Positions 44,071-54,680 of a stretch of DNA of 64,000 bases are shown in pieces (position 1 is the stretch's first letter; each line of letters begins with the position of its first letter). Source of the stretch: Mediterranea sp. An20. Its GTDB lineage: Bacteria; Bacteroidota; Bacteroidia; Bacteroidales; Bacteroidaceae. The stretch covers positions 24,717 through 88,716 of the forward strand of contig NZ_NFJV01000016.1 of the NCBI RefSeq assembly GCF_002160055.1. Reading direction: 5' to 3'. The notes under the pieces were generated by a model, which saw only the letters and a program-made list of their open reading frames with translations, did not search any database and had not been told where the DNA came from. A program made the position numbers and the translations under genes.

Positions 44071-44958
44071 ATGAAACGATTGAAAACTTTAGTGCTTGCC
44101 CTGTCTGTGCTGACAGGTTTAACGCTGACTTCTTGCCTGAACACCGATTCGGACCCATATCAGAGTGCTTATATCATGGGAGAGGTGAATAGCGGGATTA
44201 TGTCGATGACGGTTGTATCACCGGGGGGGATTAGTGTAACGCCTACGGAGGCTTCTGTCATGTCTTTTTTTGCTTCGCAGGGCATGACTGTTTCTGATAT
44301 AACCGGAAAAACGGTAGTGGCTTATTACCGCTGGAACACCGAAACAACCCAGATTCCTTCGGATGCTACAGATATTACCGGTGTCGAATTATATGCGCTT
44401 GAGTTGTTGAACAATCCTACGCTGGTAGTAGACGCTGCAAATGTCGGTGTGGAGAAACGCGATTCTGTGGCTACTCATCCTATTATTTCTCTTAATTATG
44501 AAGTGAGTGGTTTTACTTATAAACCTTATTTCTTCGGCGAAAATTCCACTACGCTTATATTGCCGGTGAACTATTATGTGCCCGTCGGAGTAACCAGCAG
44601 CCTTACGTTGGTTTACTATCCTGACGACGCTGCTACTGTAACAGATAAGGAGCAGGGAATTTTGCGGTTGTATTTGAATTTCCGCGCCAATACTGACGCC
44701 GATTATTCTACGGATTACGAGTCTTATGCCCTTGCCTTGTATGGCGGGTTGGGCTATTTCAACAAAGCCTATGATTTGGGCACTTCTGCCGGTGGCGGGC
44801 GTTCTATTCTGGCTGAATGGGGAGGCTCACTGCCTTCGGAAATCCGTATCGTAGTAAGTGAAAATCCTTATTCCACTGATTTGGAAAATGGAAATACGAC
44901 TCAGCATGAATACGAGGTTTTGTCGTGGGATGAGTATGTAGATAGCTTACCTTTATAA
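44071..44958 (+). CDS. NigD-like lipoprotein
   Basis: 295 aa with a lipoprotein signal (MKRLKTLVLALSVLTGLTLTSC) and a beta-rich body: SVMSFFASQGMTVSDITGKTVVAYYRW, SLNYEVSGFTYKPYFF, DYESYALALYGGLGYF. The order of a small N-terminal beta barrel and a C-terminal domain ending EYEVLSWDEYVDSL resembles the NigD-like proteins of Bacteroides; molecular role unknown. It is followed after 17 bp by the Yip1-like gene, so the two may be an operon. Confidence 0.75.
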   Translation: MKRLKTLVLALSVLTGLTLTSCLNTDSDPYQSAYIMGEVNSGIMSMTVVSPGGISVTPTEASVMSFFASQGMTVSDITGKTVVAYYRWNTETTQIPSDATDITGVELYALELLNNPTLVVDAANVGVEKRDSVATHPIISLNYEVSGFTYKPYFFGENSTTLILPVNYYVPVGVTSSLTLVYYPDDAATVTDKEQGILRLYLNFRANTDADYSTDYESYALALYGGLGYFNKAYDLGTSAGGGRSILAEWGGSLPSEIRIVVSENPYSTDLENGNTTQHEYEVLSWDEYVDSLPL

Positions 44959-44975
44959 TAATGTGAATTTTATTT

Positions 44976-45551
44976 GTGGACTATAAGAATCTTTTTCACA
45001 TAGCCATTCAACTGATTTCCTCCCCGGCCCGTGCCTGGGAGGAAATTCGTTTGCAGGAAGATCCGCGTGGGGTCTTCACTGCTTTTGTGTATCCTATGAT
45101 AGGCCTTTGTGGCCTGTCTGTTTTCATCGGTGTGCTGCTTGATAACGGGTGGGGTGGACCGCAAAGTTTCCAGTTGGCCATGACGGAGTGCTGTTCTGTG
45201 GCGGTGGCTCTTTTTGGAGGCTATTTTCTGGCGGCATGGTTGCTGAATGGTTTCTGCATCCGTTTCCTGCACCGGCCGGGTAATCTGCCCTTGATGTGGC
45301 AATTCACCGGTTATTCACTGGTAATATTATTTTTGTTGCGGATTATATTGGGGATTTTGGCCGACTTCCAGATTATAGCCTTTCTACTTCAGTTTTATAC
45401 GCTCTTTGTTGTGTGGGAGGGAAGTCGGGTATTGCTTCAGATGACGGATAAAATCCGTTTCCGTTTCACTATGGTGGCTACTGTGTCGCTTCTGGCCTGT
45501 CCGATGCTGATAGAGTGGCTGTTCAATGAGCTGACTGTAGTGCTCAACTGA
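44976..45551 (+). CDS. Yip1-family membrane protein
   Basis: A 191-aa protein with about five transmembrane segments (VYPMIGLCGLSVFIGVLL, SVAVALFGGYFLAAWLLNGF, SLVILFLLRIILGILAD, IIAFLLQFYTLFVVWEGS, MVATVSLLACPMLIEW). It starts with the Yip1-typical LFHIAIQLISSPARAWEEI. The start is a GTG at 44976: the ATG 15 bp earlier is followed at once by a stop. The function of bacterial Yip1 proteins is not established. It sits 43 bp before smpB. Confidence 0.8.
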   Translation: MDYKNLFHIAIQLISSPARAWEEIRLQEDPRGVFTAFVYPMIGLCGLSVFIGVLLDNGWGGPQSFQLAMTECCSVAVALFGGYFLAAWLLNGFCIRFLHRPGNLPLMWQFTGYSLVILFLLRIILGILADFQIIAFLLQFYTLFVVWEGSRVLLQMTDKIRFRFTMVATVSLLACPMLIEWLFNELTVVLN

Positions 45552-45594
45552 TGAACAAGCAACAGCATGATGATGAAAAAAGTAAAACAAAGAT

Positions 45595-46047
45595 ATGAAA
45601 CAACCTGCCATAAACATCAAAAACAAGCGTGCCACGTTTGACTATGAACTGCTGGACACTTACACTGCCGGTATCGTGCTGACGGGCACTGAAATCAAGT
45701 CCATCCGTTTGGGAAAGGCCAGTCTGGTGGATACTTTCTGTTATTTTGCCAACGGAGAACTGTGGGTGAAAAACATGCACATTGCCGAGTATTTCTATGG
45801 CTCGTACAACAATCATGCTGCCCGTCGCGAACGCAAATTGCTGCTCACCAAAAAAGAACTGGACAAGTTGATGCGTACCTCGCGCGACCCCGGTTTCACC
45901 ATCGTGCCCGTCCGCCTCTTTATCAATGAGAAGGGGTTGGCCAAGCTGGTCGTTGCCTTGGCTAAGGGTAAGAAACAATACGATAAACGACAGTCCATTA
46001 AGGAGAAAGACGATAAGCGAGACATGGCGCGGATGTTCAAGCGTTGA
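45595..46047 (+). CDS. smpB: SsrA-binding protein
   Basis: A 150-aa protein that delivers tmRNA to stalled ribosomes for trans-translation. Typical blocks: [60 protein letters not shown] and the C-terminal basic helix [21 protein letters not shown]. Length is normal. The tmRNA gene itself was not found in this window. The 3' end overlaps an in-frame extension of metH by 4 bp, but metH most likely starts at 46110. Confidence 0.97.
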   Translation: MKQPAINIKNKRATFDYELLDTYTAGIVLTGTEIKSIRLGKASLVDTFCYFANGELWVKNMHIAEYFYGSYNNHAARRERKLLLTKKELDKLMRTSRDPGFTIVPVRLFINEKGLAKLVVALAKGKKQYDKRQSIKEKDDKRDMARMFKR

Positions 46048-46109
46048 CGAAACTGATACCGGTCTTCTTCCGCGGGGAGGAGCCTGCTATATATTTTTTT
46101 ATTGATTCA

Positions 46110-48845
46110 ATGAAACCACTTACTCAATCGGTGCAAGAGCGCGTCCTCGTGTTGGACGGCGCCATGGGCACCATGATACAACGATACAACCTGACAGAGG
46201 CCGATTTTCGCGGCACACGTTTTGCCGGACTGCCCGGACAGATGAAAGGAAACAACGACATGTTGTGCCTCACGCGGCCCGATGTGGTGCAGGACATACA
46301 CCGCAAGTATCTGGAGGCAGGAGCCGACATCATCGAAACCAATACATTCAATGCCACAAGCGTCAGTCAGGCCGATTACCACACGCAAGACTTGGTGCGC
46401 GACATCAACCTGCAAGGTGCCCGGTTGGCGCGTGCGTTGGCCGATGAATATACTCTCCGCACTCCGCACAAACCCCGTTATGTGGCTGGTTCCGTGGGAC
46501 CTACCAACAAGACTTGTTCTATGAGTCCCGATGTGAACAATCCCGCCTTCCGTGCTCTCACCTTTGACGAACTTTGCCTGGCATATACCGAACAGATGAC
46601 GGCTTTACTGCAAGGGGGAGTGGATGCCCTGCTGGTGGAAACCATTTTCGATACGCTCAATGCCAAGGCTGCCATTTGCGCTGCCCAGGATGCCATGCAG
46701 CTTACCGGACGGAAGGTACCTTTGATGCTGTCTGTTACTGTGGCCGACCAAGGCGGACGTACCCTGTCGGGGCAGACGCTGGATGCTTTTCTTGCCTCGG
46801 TGGAGCATGCCGATATATTTTCTGTAGGTTTGAATTGTTCTTTTGGTGCCGCGCAGATGAAGCCGTTCCTGGAGCATATGGCTGCCCGTGCGCCTTATTA
46901 CATCAGTGTGTATCCCAATGCCGGGTTGCCCAATTCATTGGGGGAATACGACCAAACGCCTGAACAGATGGCTCTCGAAATAAAGGAATTCCTGGACGAG
47001 GGACTGGTGAACATCGTTGGCGGATGCTGCGGTACTACAGATGAATACATTGCCCGTTTTGTACCATTGGCAGCTGCAACCCTTCCACGTGTGCCGGTAG
47101 CTCCTTCTGCTTTCCTCCGGCTCTCTGGCCTTGATAGGTTAGAAGTGAAGCCTGAAAATAACTTCGTGAACGTGGGTGAGCGTTGCAACGTGGCAGGTTC
47201 ACGTAAGTTCCTGCGTCTTATTGGCGAGAAAAAATACAGTGAGGCACTGGGCATTGCCCGCAAGCAGGTGGAAGACGGAGCCCAGGTGATAGACATCAAT
47301 ATGGACGATGGCCTGTTGGATGCCCGTGCGGAGATGGTGAACTTTCTTAACCTCATATCTTCAGAACCCGATATTGCCCGCGTACCTGTGATGATTGACT
47401 CGTCTGACTGGAAGGTCATTGAAGCGGGGTTGAAATGTCTGCAGGGCAAATCTATCGTCAATTCCATCTCCCTGAAAGAAGGGGAGGAACGTTTTCTGGA
47501 ACATGCCCGCGCCGTGCGCCGATATGGAGCTGCCGTTGTGGTGATGGCTTTTGACGAACAGGGACAGGCCGATACTTATGAGCGGCGCATTGAAGTGTGT
47601 GCCCGCGCTTACCGTTTGCTGACGGAGCAGGCAGGTCTGGCTCCGCAAGACATTATTTTCGATCCTAATGTCCTGGCCATAGCTACGGGTATGGATGAAC
47701 ATGCCAATTATGCCGTAGATTTTATCCGTGCCACCCGTTGGATACGTGAGAATTTGCCGGGAGCCCATGTGAGTGGGGGAGTGAGCAACTTGTCTTTCGC
47801 TTTCCGTGGCAACAATTACCTGCGTGAGGCCATGCACGCCGTATTCCTTTACCATGCCATCGAGGCAGGCATGGACATGGGCATCGTCAATCCGGCTTCT
47901 TCCGTGTTGTATACGGATATTTCCGCCGATTTACTGGAGCGCATCGAGGATGTTATACTTAACCGGCGCCCCGATGCTGCTGAGCGGTTGCTGGAGGCTG
48001 CTCATTCCACGCAGAACCTCTCTGCAAAAGTGGCAGGGACGGAGGTGCCCGACTGGCGCAAGGCTCCGCTGGAGGAACGTTTGCAGCAGTCGCTGATAAA
48101 GGGTATCAGCGACTTTCTGGAAGAAGACCTGCACGAGGCGTTGAAGACGTATGCACAGGCGGTGGATATAATCGAAGGTCCTCTCATGTCGGGCATGCAG
48201 AGGGTGGGCAATCTCTTTGGCGAAGGCAAGATGTTTTTGCCCCAGGTGGTGAAGACTGCCCGTACCATGAAGGCGGCTGTGGCCATTCTCCGTCCTTATA
48301 TCGAGGCAGGAAAGGCCGGGCGGGGAACTTCTGCCGGGCGTGTGTTGCTGGCTACGGTGAAAGGTGACGTACACGACATTGGCAAGAACATCGTTTCTGT
48401 AGTGATGTCATGCAATGGATATGAAATTATAGATTTGGGCGTGATGGTTCCTGCCGAGGTTATCGTCAGACGTGCCATCGAAGAAAAAGTTGACATGGTG
48501 GGGTTGAGCGGACTGATTACTCCGTCGCTGGAAGAAATGTCGCACGTGGCTGCAGAGATGGAGAAAGCTGGATTGGACATCCCGTTGCTGATAGGAGGAG
48601 CCACTACTTCGCGTCTGCACACAGCGTTGAAAATAGCTCCCGTCTATCATGCTCCTGTAGTTCATCTGAAAGATGCTTCGCAGAATGCCGGCATGGCTGC
48701 CCGCCTGATGAATCCTGACTCGCGCGTTGCGTTGTCCAATGAACTGAATGAGGAGTATAATCGCCTGCGCGAAGAAAATGCGGTGAAGCATCAGGAAACT
48801 GTGCCGTTGGAGAAAGCTCGTGAGAACAGACTGAAACTTTTCTGA
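46110..48845 (+). CDS. metH: Cobalamin-dependent methionine synthase without C-terminal activation domain
   Basis: 911 aa. It transfers a methyl group from methyl-tetrahydrofolate through cobalamin to homocysteine. Homocysteine domain ([11 protein letters not shown]; zinc cysteines in GLNCSFGA and GGCCGTT), pterin domain ([18 protein letters not shown]), cobalamin cap and Rossmann domain (DVHDIGKN with His755, [17 protein letters not shown]). It stops ~30 residues after the B12 domain, so the ~330-aa AdoMet-dependent reactivation domain of the 1227-aa E. coli enzyme is missing. The start at 46110 ([12 protein letters not shown]) follows the smpB stop by 62 bp. Confidence 0.95.
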   Translation: MKPLTQSVQERVLVLDGAMGTMIQRYNLTEADFRGTRFAGLPGQMKGNNDMLCLTRPDVVQDIHRKYLEAGADIIETNTFNATSVSQADYHTQDLVRDINLQGARLARALADEYTLRTPHKPRYVAGSVGPTNKTCSMSPDVNNPAFRALTFDELCLAYTEQMTALLQGGVDALLVETIFDTLNAKAAICAAQDAMQLTGRKVPLMLSVTVADQGGRTLSGQTLDAFLASVEHADIFSVGLNCSFGAAQMKPFLEHMAARAPYYISVYPNAGLPNSLGEYDQTPEQMALEIKEFLDEGLVNIVGGCCGTTDEYIARFVPLAAATLPRVPVAPSAFLRLSGLDRLEVKPENNFVNVGERCNVAGSRKFLRLIGEKKYSEALGIARKQVEDGAQVIDINMDDGLLDARAEMVNFLNLISSEPDIARVPVMIDSSDWKVIEAGLKCLQGKSIVNSISLKEGEERFLEHARAVRRYGAAVVVMAFDEQGQADTYERRIEVCARAYRLLTEQAGLAPQDIIFDPNVLAIATGMDEHANYAVDFIRATRWIRENLPGAHVSGGVSNLSFAFRGNNYLREAMHAVFLYHAIEAGMDMGIVNPASSVLYTDISADLLERIEDVILNRRPDAAERLLEAAHSTQNLSAKVAGTEVPDWRKAPLEERLQQSLIKGISDFLEEDLHEALKTYAQAVDIIEGPLMSGMQRVGNLFGEGKMFLPQVVKTARTMKAAVAILRPYIEAGKAGRGTSAGRVLLATVKGDVHDIGKNIVSVVMSCNGYEIIDLGVMVPAEVIVRRAIEEKVDMVGLSGLITPSLEEMSHVAAEMEKAGLDIPLLIGGATTSRLHTALKIAPVYHAPVVHLKDASQNAGMAARLMNPDSRVALSNELNEEYNRLREENAVKHQETVPLEKARENRLKLF

Positions 48846-48876
48846 CCAAAGGGGAACTGGCAATCTTGCATATTCC

Positions 48877-50289
48877 TCAGTTTTGCTTTATCTTTTTCTT
48901 GTATTGTTCGAACCTGTCCATCACTTCGCGCACAAAAGCATACGTTTCTGCTCCACGGAAGTAACCGAACTTACACACCGGGTCGGTAAAAAACTCTTCG
49001 TTGCTTTTAAGGAGGATGTATTTTTCTACATTGCCGCGCCATACGTGTGGGTTCTTTCCGTATTTCTCAGCTAAGGCCATGGCGTCGAGAACGTGGCCGA
49101 TGCCTGAATTGTATGATGCCAGCACGAAGTTGACACGTTCCGGTTCTGGTACTTCCGTGAAACTTTTGGTGGTAAGGGCTATGTATTTTACGGCGGCTTT
49201 TATGCTTTCTTCCGGATTCTGTTCCTTGCCGGGAGGCACACCCATGGCGTGGGCCGTGGAGGGCATGAGTTGCATCAGTCCCTTGGCTCCTGCCCACGAG
49301 ACGGCCGTCGTGTCGAAGTTTGATTCTTTGTAGGCGAGCGAAGCAAGCAGGCGCCAATCCCAGTCTATGGTCTTCGCATATTTTTTGAACAAGTCGTCGT
49401 AGTGCGAGATAATGCCTTTACGCAGGGAGAGGATGGGGGTATGAGGGAGTGATTTTCCCGTTTCGAAGTAGCGTTTCATGCTGGATGTATAGGCGGGCGA
49501 AGTGGCATTTTCTTTCTGCCACCGGTCGGCGGCCTGTGCCAACAGCGGGCAGTCGCGGCGCACGGCCCATGAGGCACGCTGGTCAAAGCTGATGGCAAGT
49601 CGGGTGTCGAGGTTGGGGTAGTAGGTGGCGTTGAGCCGTGCCACGTCGTTGTCGGCTACCGTATAGTCTATTTCGCCGCGCGCCACTTGTCCGATGAGGT
49701 CCTCCACACCGATACTGTCTGCCGTTACCTTTCGGATAAGTAGGCCTCCGCCCAGTTCTTTGTCTAAGTTTACCAGTCTTTCATAATGTTTGCCCGGCTT
49801 TACGTAAATTTCTTTTCCAATGAGTTCGGTCACATCTTTCAACGGCTTGGGTTGTCCGTTTTTGCGTTGCACGATGACCTGGTGGGTAATGACTTCGTTG
49901 CCGCAATATGTCACGCTGTCCCGTCCCTCCTTGGTGATGGGTAGGGTATAGGCGATGAGGTCGCCTTCGCCTGCCAGGAGTTTCCGTTCCAAATCACGTA
50001 CGTTGCGGGCGACTTTTACTTCCAGTGTCAGTCCCAGACTCTCGGCAAACTGTTGCACCAGTTCATATTGGAAGCCCATCTCTTGTCCGCGGTAGATAAA
50101 GTAAGATGTGGAGCTATAGAGGGTGAGTGCCACTAACCGTCCGCTATCTTTCAGTTGGGGCAAGTCGCGCAGAGTGGTTGCATTGTCGGTATGTGTCTGT
50201 TTCCGACTGCCACATCCGGCCAGCACGCCAAGTAGCAGGATACCTTCCAGCAGTATGAGAAGAGGCTGTATGTAATTTCTGGTATTCAT
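48877..50289 (-). CDS. Membrane-bound lytic transglycosylase, MltF-like
   Basis: A 470-aa lipoprotein (signal ending LLGVLAGC). Residues ~45-270 form a periplasmic amino-acid-binding-like regulatory domain (SGRLVALTLYSSTSYFIYRGQEMGFQYELVQ). Residues ~295-450 are an SLT goose-type lysozyme domain with catalytic Glu in SLAYKESNFDTTAVSWAGAKG, then GLMQLMPSTA and ASYNSGIGHVLDA. This two-domain order is that of E. coli MltF. It cleaves peptidoglycan with 1,6-anhydro product. A complete promoter lies at 50327-50358. Confidence 0.94.
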   Translation of the reverse strand: MNTRNYIQPLLILLEGILLLGVLAGCGSRKQTHTDNATTLRDLPQLKDSGRLVALTLYSSTSYFIYRGQEMGFQYELVQQFAESLGLTLEVKVARNVRDLERKLLAGEGDLIAYTLPITKEGRDSVTYCGNEVITHQVIVQRKNGQPKPLKDVTELIGKEIYVKPGKHYERLVNLDKELGGGLLIRKVTADSIGVEDLIGQVARGEIDYTVADNDVARLNATYYPNLDTRLAISFDQRASWAVRRDCPLLAQAADRWQKENATSPAYTSSMKRYFETGKSLPHTPILSLRKGIISHYDDLFKKYAKTIDWDWRLLASLAYKESNFDTTAVSWAGAKGLMQLMPSTAHAMGVPPGKEQNPEESIKAAVKYIALTTKSFTEVPEPERVNFVLASYNSGIGHVLDAMALAEKYGKNPHVWRGNVEKYILLKSNEEFFTDPVCKFGYFRGAETYAFVREVMDRFEQYKKKIKQN

Positions 50290-50326
50290 GGAAAAGGATG
50301 TTTTGGTGGGTTATCGCTTACGGCGA

Positions 50327-50358
50327 CAAAGATAGGCATCACCGGGCAGGTCACCAAA
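50327..50358 (-). promoter_or_regulatory. Promoter of the MltF-like gene
   Basis: On the minus strand, TTTG (50355-50358), a 20-bp spacer, and TATCTTTG (50327-50334) form a complete Bacteroidota promoter. Confidence 0.8.
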
Positions 50359-50390
50359 TCCGAATGGGTGTTATGGCGTGAAATTCTGTT

Positions 50391-50513
50391 AAGAGCTTGT
50401 TTAATTTTTCCTCAGCTTTATTTGGGGTGCTGTTTCCGAGGTTTTTTTCCGGTATACGGAGGAGCATGGCGGGTTGCGTGACGGTGTATGCCGGAAAAAG
50501 AGACCGGAAACAG
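50391..50513. repeat. MITE-like end and imperfect 28-bp hairpin
   Basis: AGAGCTTGTTTAATTTTTCC at 50392-50411 resembles the dispersed IS5-like end. Directly inside it, 50430-50457 and 50486-50513 form a 28-nt inverted repeat matching at 23 positions (CTGTTTCCG and TTTTTCCGG in the left arm). Confidence 0.6.
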
Positions 50514-50565
50514 GTTGGTGGCAAAAACTCTAATCTTTTCATTTCCGTATTTAAAAATCAATCCG

Positions 50566-50573
50566 TACCTTTG
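50566..50573 (+). promoter_or_regulatory. -7 element of the sulfatase/GH92 operon
   Basis: TACCTTTG fits TAnnTTTG. It would give a leader of about 140 nt before ATG 50716. No TTTG at the proper distance. Confidence 0.45.
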
Positions 50574-50715
50574 CAAAAATCATTTTCCTCGTCTGCCTGG
50601 CAGGTTTGCCGGATAATGTGCAGGGGAGGGAGTGGTTGTGATAGTAGTTTAGCTTTTGTTATCTTAGATAATCTGATAATGAAATCAATTTATTTATTTC
50701 TATAAACCATTTTTT

Positions 50716-52305
50716 ATGAAACAACCCATTCCCGCATTTCTGTATCCCTTGACGGGGGTGGCTGCTCTTGCTTCGCTGGCATCATGTGCAGGCGAAAAGG
50801 AAACGGCCAAGCAGTACAACATTGTGTATATCATGACCGATGACCATACGGCTCAGATGATGAGCTGTTATGGCAGTCCCATTGAAACGCCCAACCTGGA
50901 TCGCATTGCCAATGAGGGTGTCCTTTTCACCAACAGTTTTGTGGCCAACTCATTGAGCGGACCCAGCCGTGCCTGTATGTTGACAGGCAAACACAGTCAC
51001 GCCAATGGGTTTACGGATAATTCCACCTGTGTTTTTGATGGTTCACAGCAGACCATGCCCAAGCTGCTTCGCCAAGCCGGCTATCAGACCGCTCTTATCG
51101 GAAAGTGGCATCTGATAAGTCTGCCTACCGGTTTCGACCATTGGGAGATTTTACCCGGGCAGGGCGACTATTATAATCCGAGCTTCATTACCATGGAGAA
51201 CGATACTGTCCGGAAGGAAGGTTATGTAACCAATTTAGTGACCGACATGAGTATTGACTGGATGGAGAACCAGCGCGACAAGAGCAAGCCTTTCTGCATC
51301 TTCATTCACCACAAGGCCGTTCACCGCAACTGGTTGCCGGAGTTGAAATATCTGTCCTTGTATGAAGATAAGACTTTCCCTTTGCCTGACAATTTCTATG
51401 ATGACTATGAAGGGCGTCCGGCTGCTGCAGCCCAGGAGATGAATATATGGAAAGATATGGACATCATTTATGATACCAAGATGTGGCGTGCCGACAAGAA
51501 GACCCCGTTGAAGGGCACTTATGAGGCGATGGTAGGACGTCTGAGTCCTGAAGACCGCAAGGTCTATGATGATTTCTACCAGCCCATTATTGATGAATTC
51601 TATAAGAAGAATCCGCAAGGCAAGGATTTGGCAGAGTGGAAGTATCAGCGTTACATGCGCGATTATGCAAAGGTGGTGAAGACGCTCGACGACAATGTCG
51701 GCCGCGTGCTTGATTACCTGAAGGAAGCCGGCCTGTTGGAGAATACGCTGGTGGTTTATGCTTCCGACCAGGGTTTCTATATGGGTGAGCATGGCTGGTT
51801 CGACAAGCGTTTTATGTATGAAGAGTCCATGCACACACCGCTCATCATGCGGCTGCCGGAGGGCTTCAAGGCCAAAGGCGAAATCCCGCAGATGGTGCAG
51901 AATATCGACTATGCACCTACCTTCCTCGATTTGGCCGGCGCTCCTATTCCCGAAGATATGCAGGGTGTGTCGCTCTTGCCCTTGCTGAAAGGCGAGCAAC
52001 CTGCCGACTGGCGTAAGTCTCTGTACTATCATTTCTATGAATATCCAGCCGAACACATGGTGAAGCGTCATTACGGAGTACGTACCGAACGTTACAAGCT
52101 GATTCATTTCTACAATGATATTGATGAATGGGAATTGTATGATTTGCAGGAAGACCCGCATGAGATGAACAATCTCTATGGCAAGCCGGGTTATGAGCAA
52201 ATCACTAAGGAACTTCATGCAGAGTTGACAAGACTCCAGACGCAGTATAATGACCCTATAGAGGAGAAACTGAAGGCAGAGAAAGAAAACAAAACGCAGA
52301 AATAA
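50716..52305 (+). CDS. Serine-type sulfatase, probably carbohydrate (GlcNAc-6-sulfate-like) specific
   Basis: A 529-aa lipoprotein (ASLASCAGEKE). Sulfatase family S1: metal Asp pair in YIMTDDHTAQMMSCYG, and the formylglycine motif S-G-P-S-R at 81-85 (Ser-type, matured by an anaerobic sulfatase-maturating enzyme encoded elsewhere). GKWHL and the later SDQGFYMGEHGWFDKR supply further metal and substrate residues. By recall it is closest to S1_11 N-acetylglucosamine-6-O-sulfatases, but the subfamily is inference. It starts an operon with two GH92 genes, 58 bp apart. Confidence 0.9.
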   Translation: MKQPIPAFLYPLTGVAALASLASCAGEKETAKQYNIVYIMTDDHTAQMMSCYGSPIETPNLDRIANEGVLFTNSFVANSLSGPSRACMLTGKHSHANGFTDNSTCVFDGSQQTMPKLLRQAGYQTALIGKWHLISLPTGFDHWEILPGQGDYYNPSFITMENDTVRKEGYVTNLVTDMSIDWMENQRDKSKPFCIFIHHKAVHRNWLPELKYLSLYEDKTFPLPDNFYDDYEGRPAAAAQEMNIWKDMDIIYDTKMWRADKKTPLKGTYEAMVGRLSPEDRKVYDDFYQPIIDEFYKKNPQGKDLAEWKYQRYMRDYAKVVKTLDDNVGRVLDYLKEAGLLENTLVVYASDQGFYMGEHGWFDKRFMYEESMHTPLIMRLPEGFKAKGEIPQMVQNIDYAPTFLDLAGAPIPEDMQGVSLLPLLKGEQPADWRKSLYYHFYEYPAEHMVKRHYGVRTERYKLIHFYNDIDEWELYDLQEDPHEMNNLYGKPGYEQITKELHAELTRLQTQYNDPIEEKLKAEKENKTQK

Positions 52306-52363
52306 GGAAATCTGTTGTAAGGAAATGAAGAGGAGTTAAGTTAATCTAATCAAATATTACATT

Positions 52364-54649
52364 ATGGCACAAAAACAGACAATTCACCTGTGTGTACTGG
52401 CTGCATTGCTGGCCGGTTGTACTACGGCATCGGTGGAAAAGGATTACACCCAATATGTTAATCCTTTCATCGGTACGGGAGGGCATGGGCATACCTATCC
52501 CGGTGCCGTGATGCCCAACGGCATGATTCATCCCAGCCCTGATACCCGTATTTATGAGTGGGATGCTTGCTCAGGATATTATTATGCTGATTCAACCATC
52601 AACGGATTCTCGCATACGCACCTTAGCGGTACGGGATGTGCGGATCTGGGCGATGTGCTGCTGATGCCTACGGTAGGCGTACAGCAGATTACAACCGAAG
52701 AAACGGCGCAGCCCAACAAAGACATTCTGCCTTTTGCTTCGGCTTTCTCGCACGAAAAAGAGACGGCTTCGCCGGGCTATTATTCTGTCTTCCTGGACCG
52801 TTATGGCGTGCAGGCCGAACTGACTGCCACCAATCGTGCAGCCTTGCATCGCTACACGTTCCCGGAAAGCGATGATGCGGGTTTCATTCTCGATCTGGAC
52901 TATTCTATTCAGGCACAGAGAAACCGTCACCTTTCCATAGAGGTCGTGAACGATTCTACCCTCTGTGGTTATAAGAATACGAACGGATGGGCGTGGAGGC
53001 ATGATGTCTATTTCTACGCCGTATTTTCCAAACCTTTTACTTGCACGGTGGTTCAGGATTCTGTGCTTCAGAAAGACGGTACCCGTACTCCGGGGCAGTG
53101 CAAGGCTTTGCTGAAATTCAAGACTCAAAAGGATGAGCAGGTATTGGTAAAGGTTGCCTTATCTGCTGTGGATATGGAAGGAGCCGAAAAGAACCTGGCG
53201 GAGATTTCCGGTTGGGATTTTGAGGGTACGCGTGCCAAGGCACGGGATGCCTGGAACAGCTACCTTTCGAAGGTAGACATTCAGACGGAGGATGAAGAGA
53301 AGAAGCGTGTGTTCTACACAGCCATGTACCACACCGCCATTTCTCCGGCTCTGTTTACCGATGTGGATGGCCGCTACCGCAGTCTGGACCGCGAGATACG
53401 CACGGCGCAAGAGGGGAAACCGATGTACACCATCTTTTCGTTGTGGGATACATTCCGTGCCCTGCATCCGTTGTTGACCATTCTTGAACCGGAACAGAAC
53501 TCGTTGTATATCAACTCTCTGCTTAACCAGTATCAAGAGGGGGGCATCTTGCCCATGTGGGAACTGGCAGGAAATTATACGGGTACGATGATTGGCTACA
53601 ATGCTGTTCCAGTCATTGTCGATGCGTATATGAAAGGTGACCGGAGTTTTGATGCCAATCTGGCTTTGAAGGCGTGTCTGCGCAGTGCCGAGTACGACAC
53701 CATTTCTCCTATAGCTACTACGGGCTACTTGATTCACAATGCGTTGATGCCCATCTCGAAGTACTATAAAAACACGCTGGGTTATGTTCCCTGCGACGAA
53801 GAGTGGGAGTCGGTGGCCAAAGGTTTGGAGTATGCTTACGATGACTGGTGCATCAGCCTGCTGGCAGAAGCTGTGGGCGATACGGCTACGCAGCGCATTT
53901 ATGCCCGGCGCGGACAGAATTACCGCAATTACTACGATGCCGGTACGGGATTCATGCGTGGCAAGGATCTCAAGGGAAATTGGCGCACACCTTTCAACCC
54001 TTATTCCAGCAATCACCGTAGCGACGATTATTGTGAGGGAAATGCCTGGCAGTGGACTTGGTTTGTGCCCCACGATATAGAAGGACTTGCCGAACTGATG
54101 GGAGGACGCGAAACCATGCTTGCTCGCCTTGATACGCTGTTTACTGCCGATTCGAAGCTGGAGGGTGAACTGGTTTCGGCCGACATCAGTGGTCTGATAG
54201 GGCAATATGCGCATGGCAATGAGCCGAGCCACCATATTATATATATGTATAATACGTTGGGACAGCCCTGGAAAGCCCAGAAGCTGATAGATGAGGTGTT
54301 GCATTCGCAGTATTTCGACGCTCCTAACGGCTTGTCTGGCAATGAAGACTGTGGCCAGATGTCGGCATGGTATGTCCTGAATGCCATGGGCTTCTATCAG
54401 CCTTGTCCGGGAAAGCCGGTGTATAGCATCGGGCGTCCCTTGTTCAACGCTGTAACCATCCATTTGTCTGGCGACAAGGATTTCCGGATTGTGGCAACCA
54501 ACAATTCGCCGGAGAATAAATATATTCAATCGGCCACGTTGAATGGCAAACCGCTGGAAAAGCCTTTCTTCTCGCACGACGAACTGATGGAAGGCGGTAC
54601 GCTGGAACTGGTGATGGGAAGTGAACCCAGTCAGTGGGGAGCGTTCTGA
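52364..54649 (+). CDS. GH92 alpha-mannosidase (first)
   Basis: A 761-aa secreted calcium-dependent exo-alpha-mannosidase. The lipoprotein-type signal ends LLAGCTTASV (Cys ~19); the N-terminal beta-sandwich starts VNPFIGTGGHGHTYPGAVMPNGMI, and the (alpha/alpha)6 domain has YTAMYHTAISPALFTDVDG, FSLWDTFRALHPL and the catalytic GNEPSHHIIYMYN block, then GNEDCGQMSAWYV. GH92 enzymes remove alpha-1,2/1,3/1,4/1,6-linked mannose from N-glycans. The GNEPSHH form is common in alpha-1,2-active members. Followed after 31 bp by the second GH92. Confidence 0.94.
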   Translation: MAQKQTIHLCVLAALLAGCTTASVEKDYTQYVNPFIGTGGHGHTYPGAVMPNGMIHPSPDTRIYEWDACSGYYYADSTINGFSHTHLSGTGCADLGDVLLMPTVGVQQITTEETAQPNKDILPFASAFSHEKETASPGYYSVFLDRYGVQAELTATNRAALHRYTFPESDDAGFILDLDYSIQAQRNRHLSIEVVNDSTLCGYKNTNGWAWRHDVYFYAVFSKPFTCTVVQDSVLQKDGTRTPGQCKALLKFKTQKDEQVLVKVALSAVDMEGAEKNLAEISGWDFEGTRAKARDAWNSYLSKVDIQTEDEEKKRVFYTAMYHTAISPALFTDVDGRYRSLDREIRTAQEGKPMYTIFSLWDTFRALHPLLTILEPEQNSLYINSLLNQYQEGGILPMWELAGNYTGTMIGYNAVPVIVDAYMKGDRSFDANLALKACLRSAEYDTISPIATTGYLIHNALMPISKYYKNTLGYVPCDEEWESVAKGLEYAYDDWCISLLAEAVGDTATQRIYARRGQNYRNYYDAGTGFMRGKDLKGNWRTPFNPYSSNHRSDDYCEGNAWQWTWFVPHDIEGLAELMGGRETMLARLDTLFTADSKLEGELVSADISGLIGQYAHGNEPSHHIIYMYNTLGQPWKAQKLIDEVLHSQYFDAPNGLSGNEDCGQMSAWYVLNAMGFYQPCPGKPVYSIGRPLFNAVTIHLSGDKDFRIVATNNSPENKYIQSATLNGKPLEKPFFSHDELMEGGTLELVMGSEPSQWGAF

Positions 54650-54680
54650 AAAGATGCTTAATTAAATATTCAGATTACCA

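Larger units (their letters stand above)
50290..50715. other. Intergenic region mltF/sulfatase
   Basis: A gap of 426 bp between divergent genes: the mltF promoter (50327-50358, minus), a MITE-like end plus large imperfect hairpin (50391-50513), a plus-strand -7 box TACCTTTG at 50566-50573 and a ~140-nt leader before the sulfatase start. Confidence 0.65.

Noticed and set aside
46044..46109. Upstream start of MetH overlapping smpB
   Set aside because: The extra 22 residues are not family-like, and [20 protein letters not shown] at 46110 matches the normal N-terminus.
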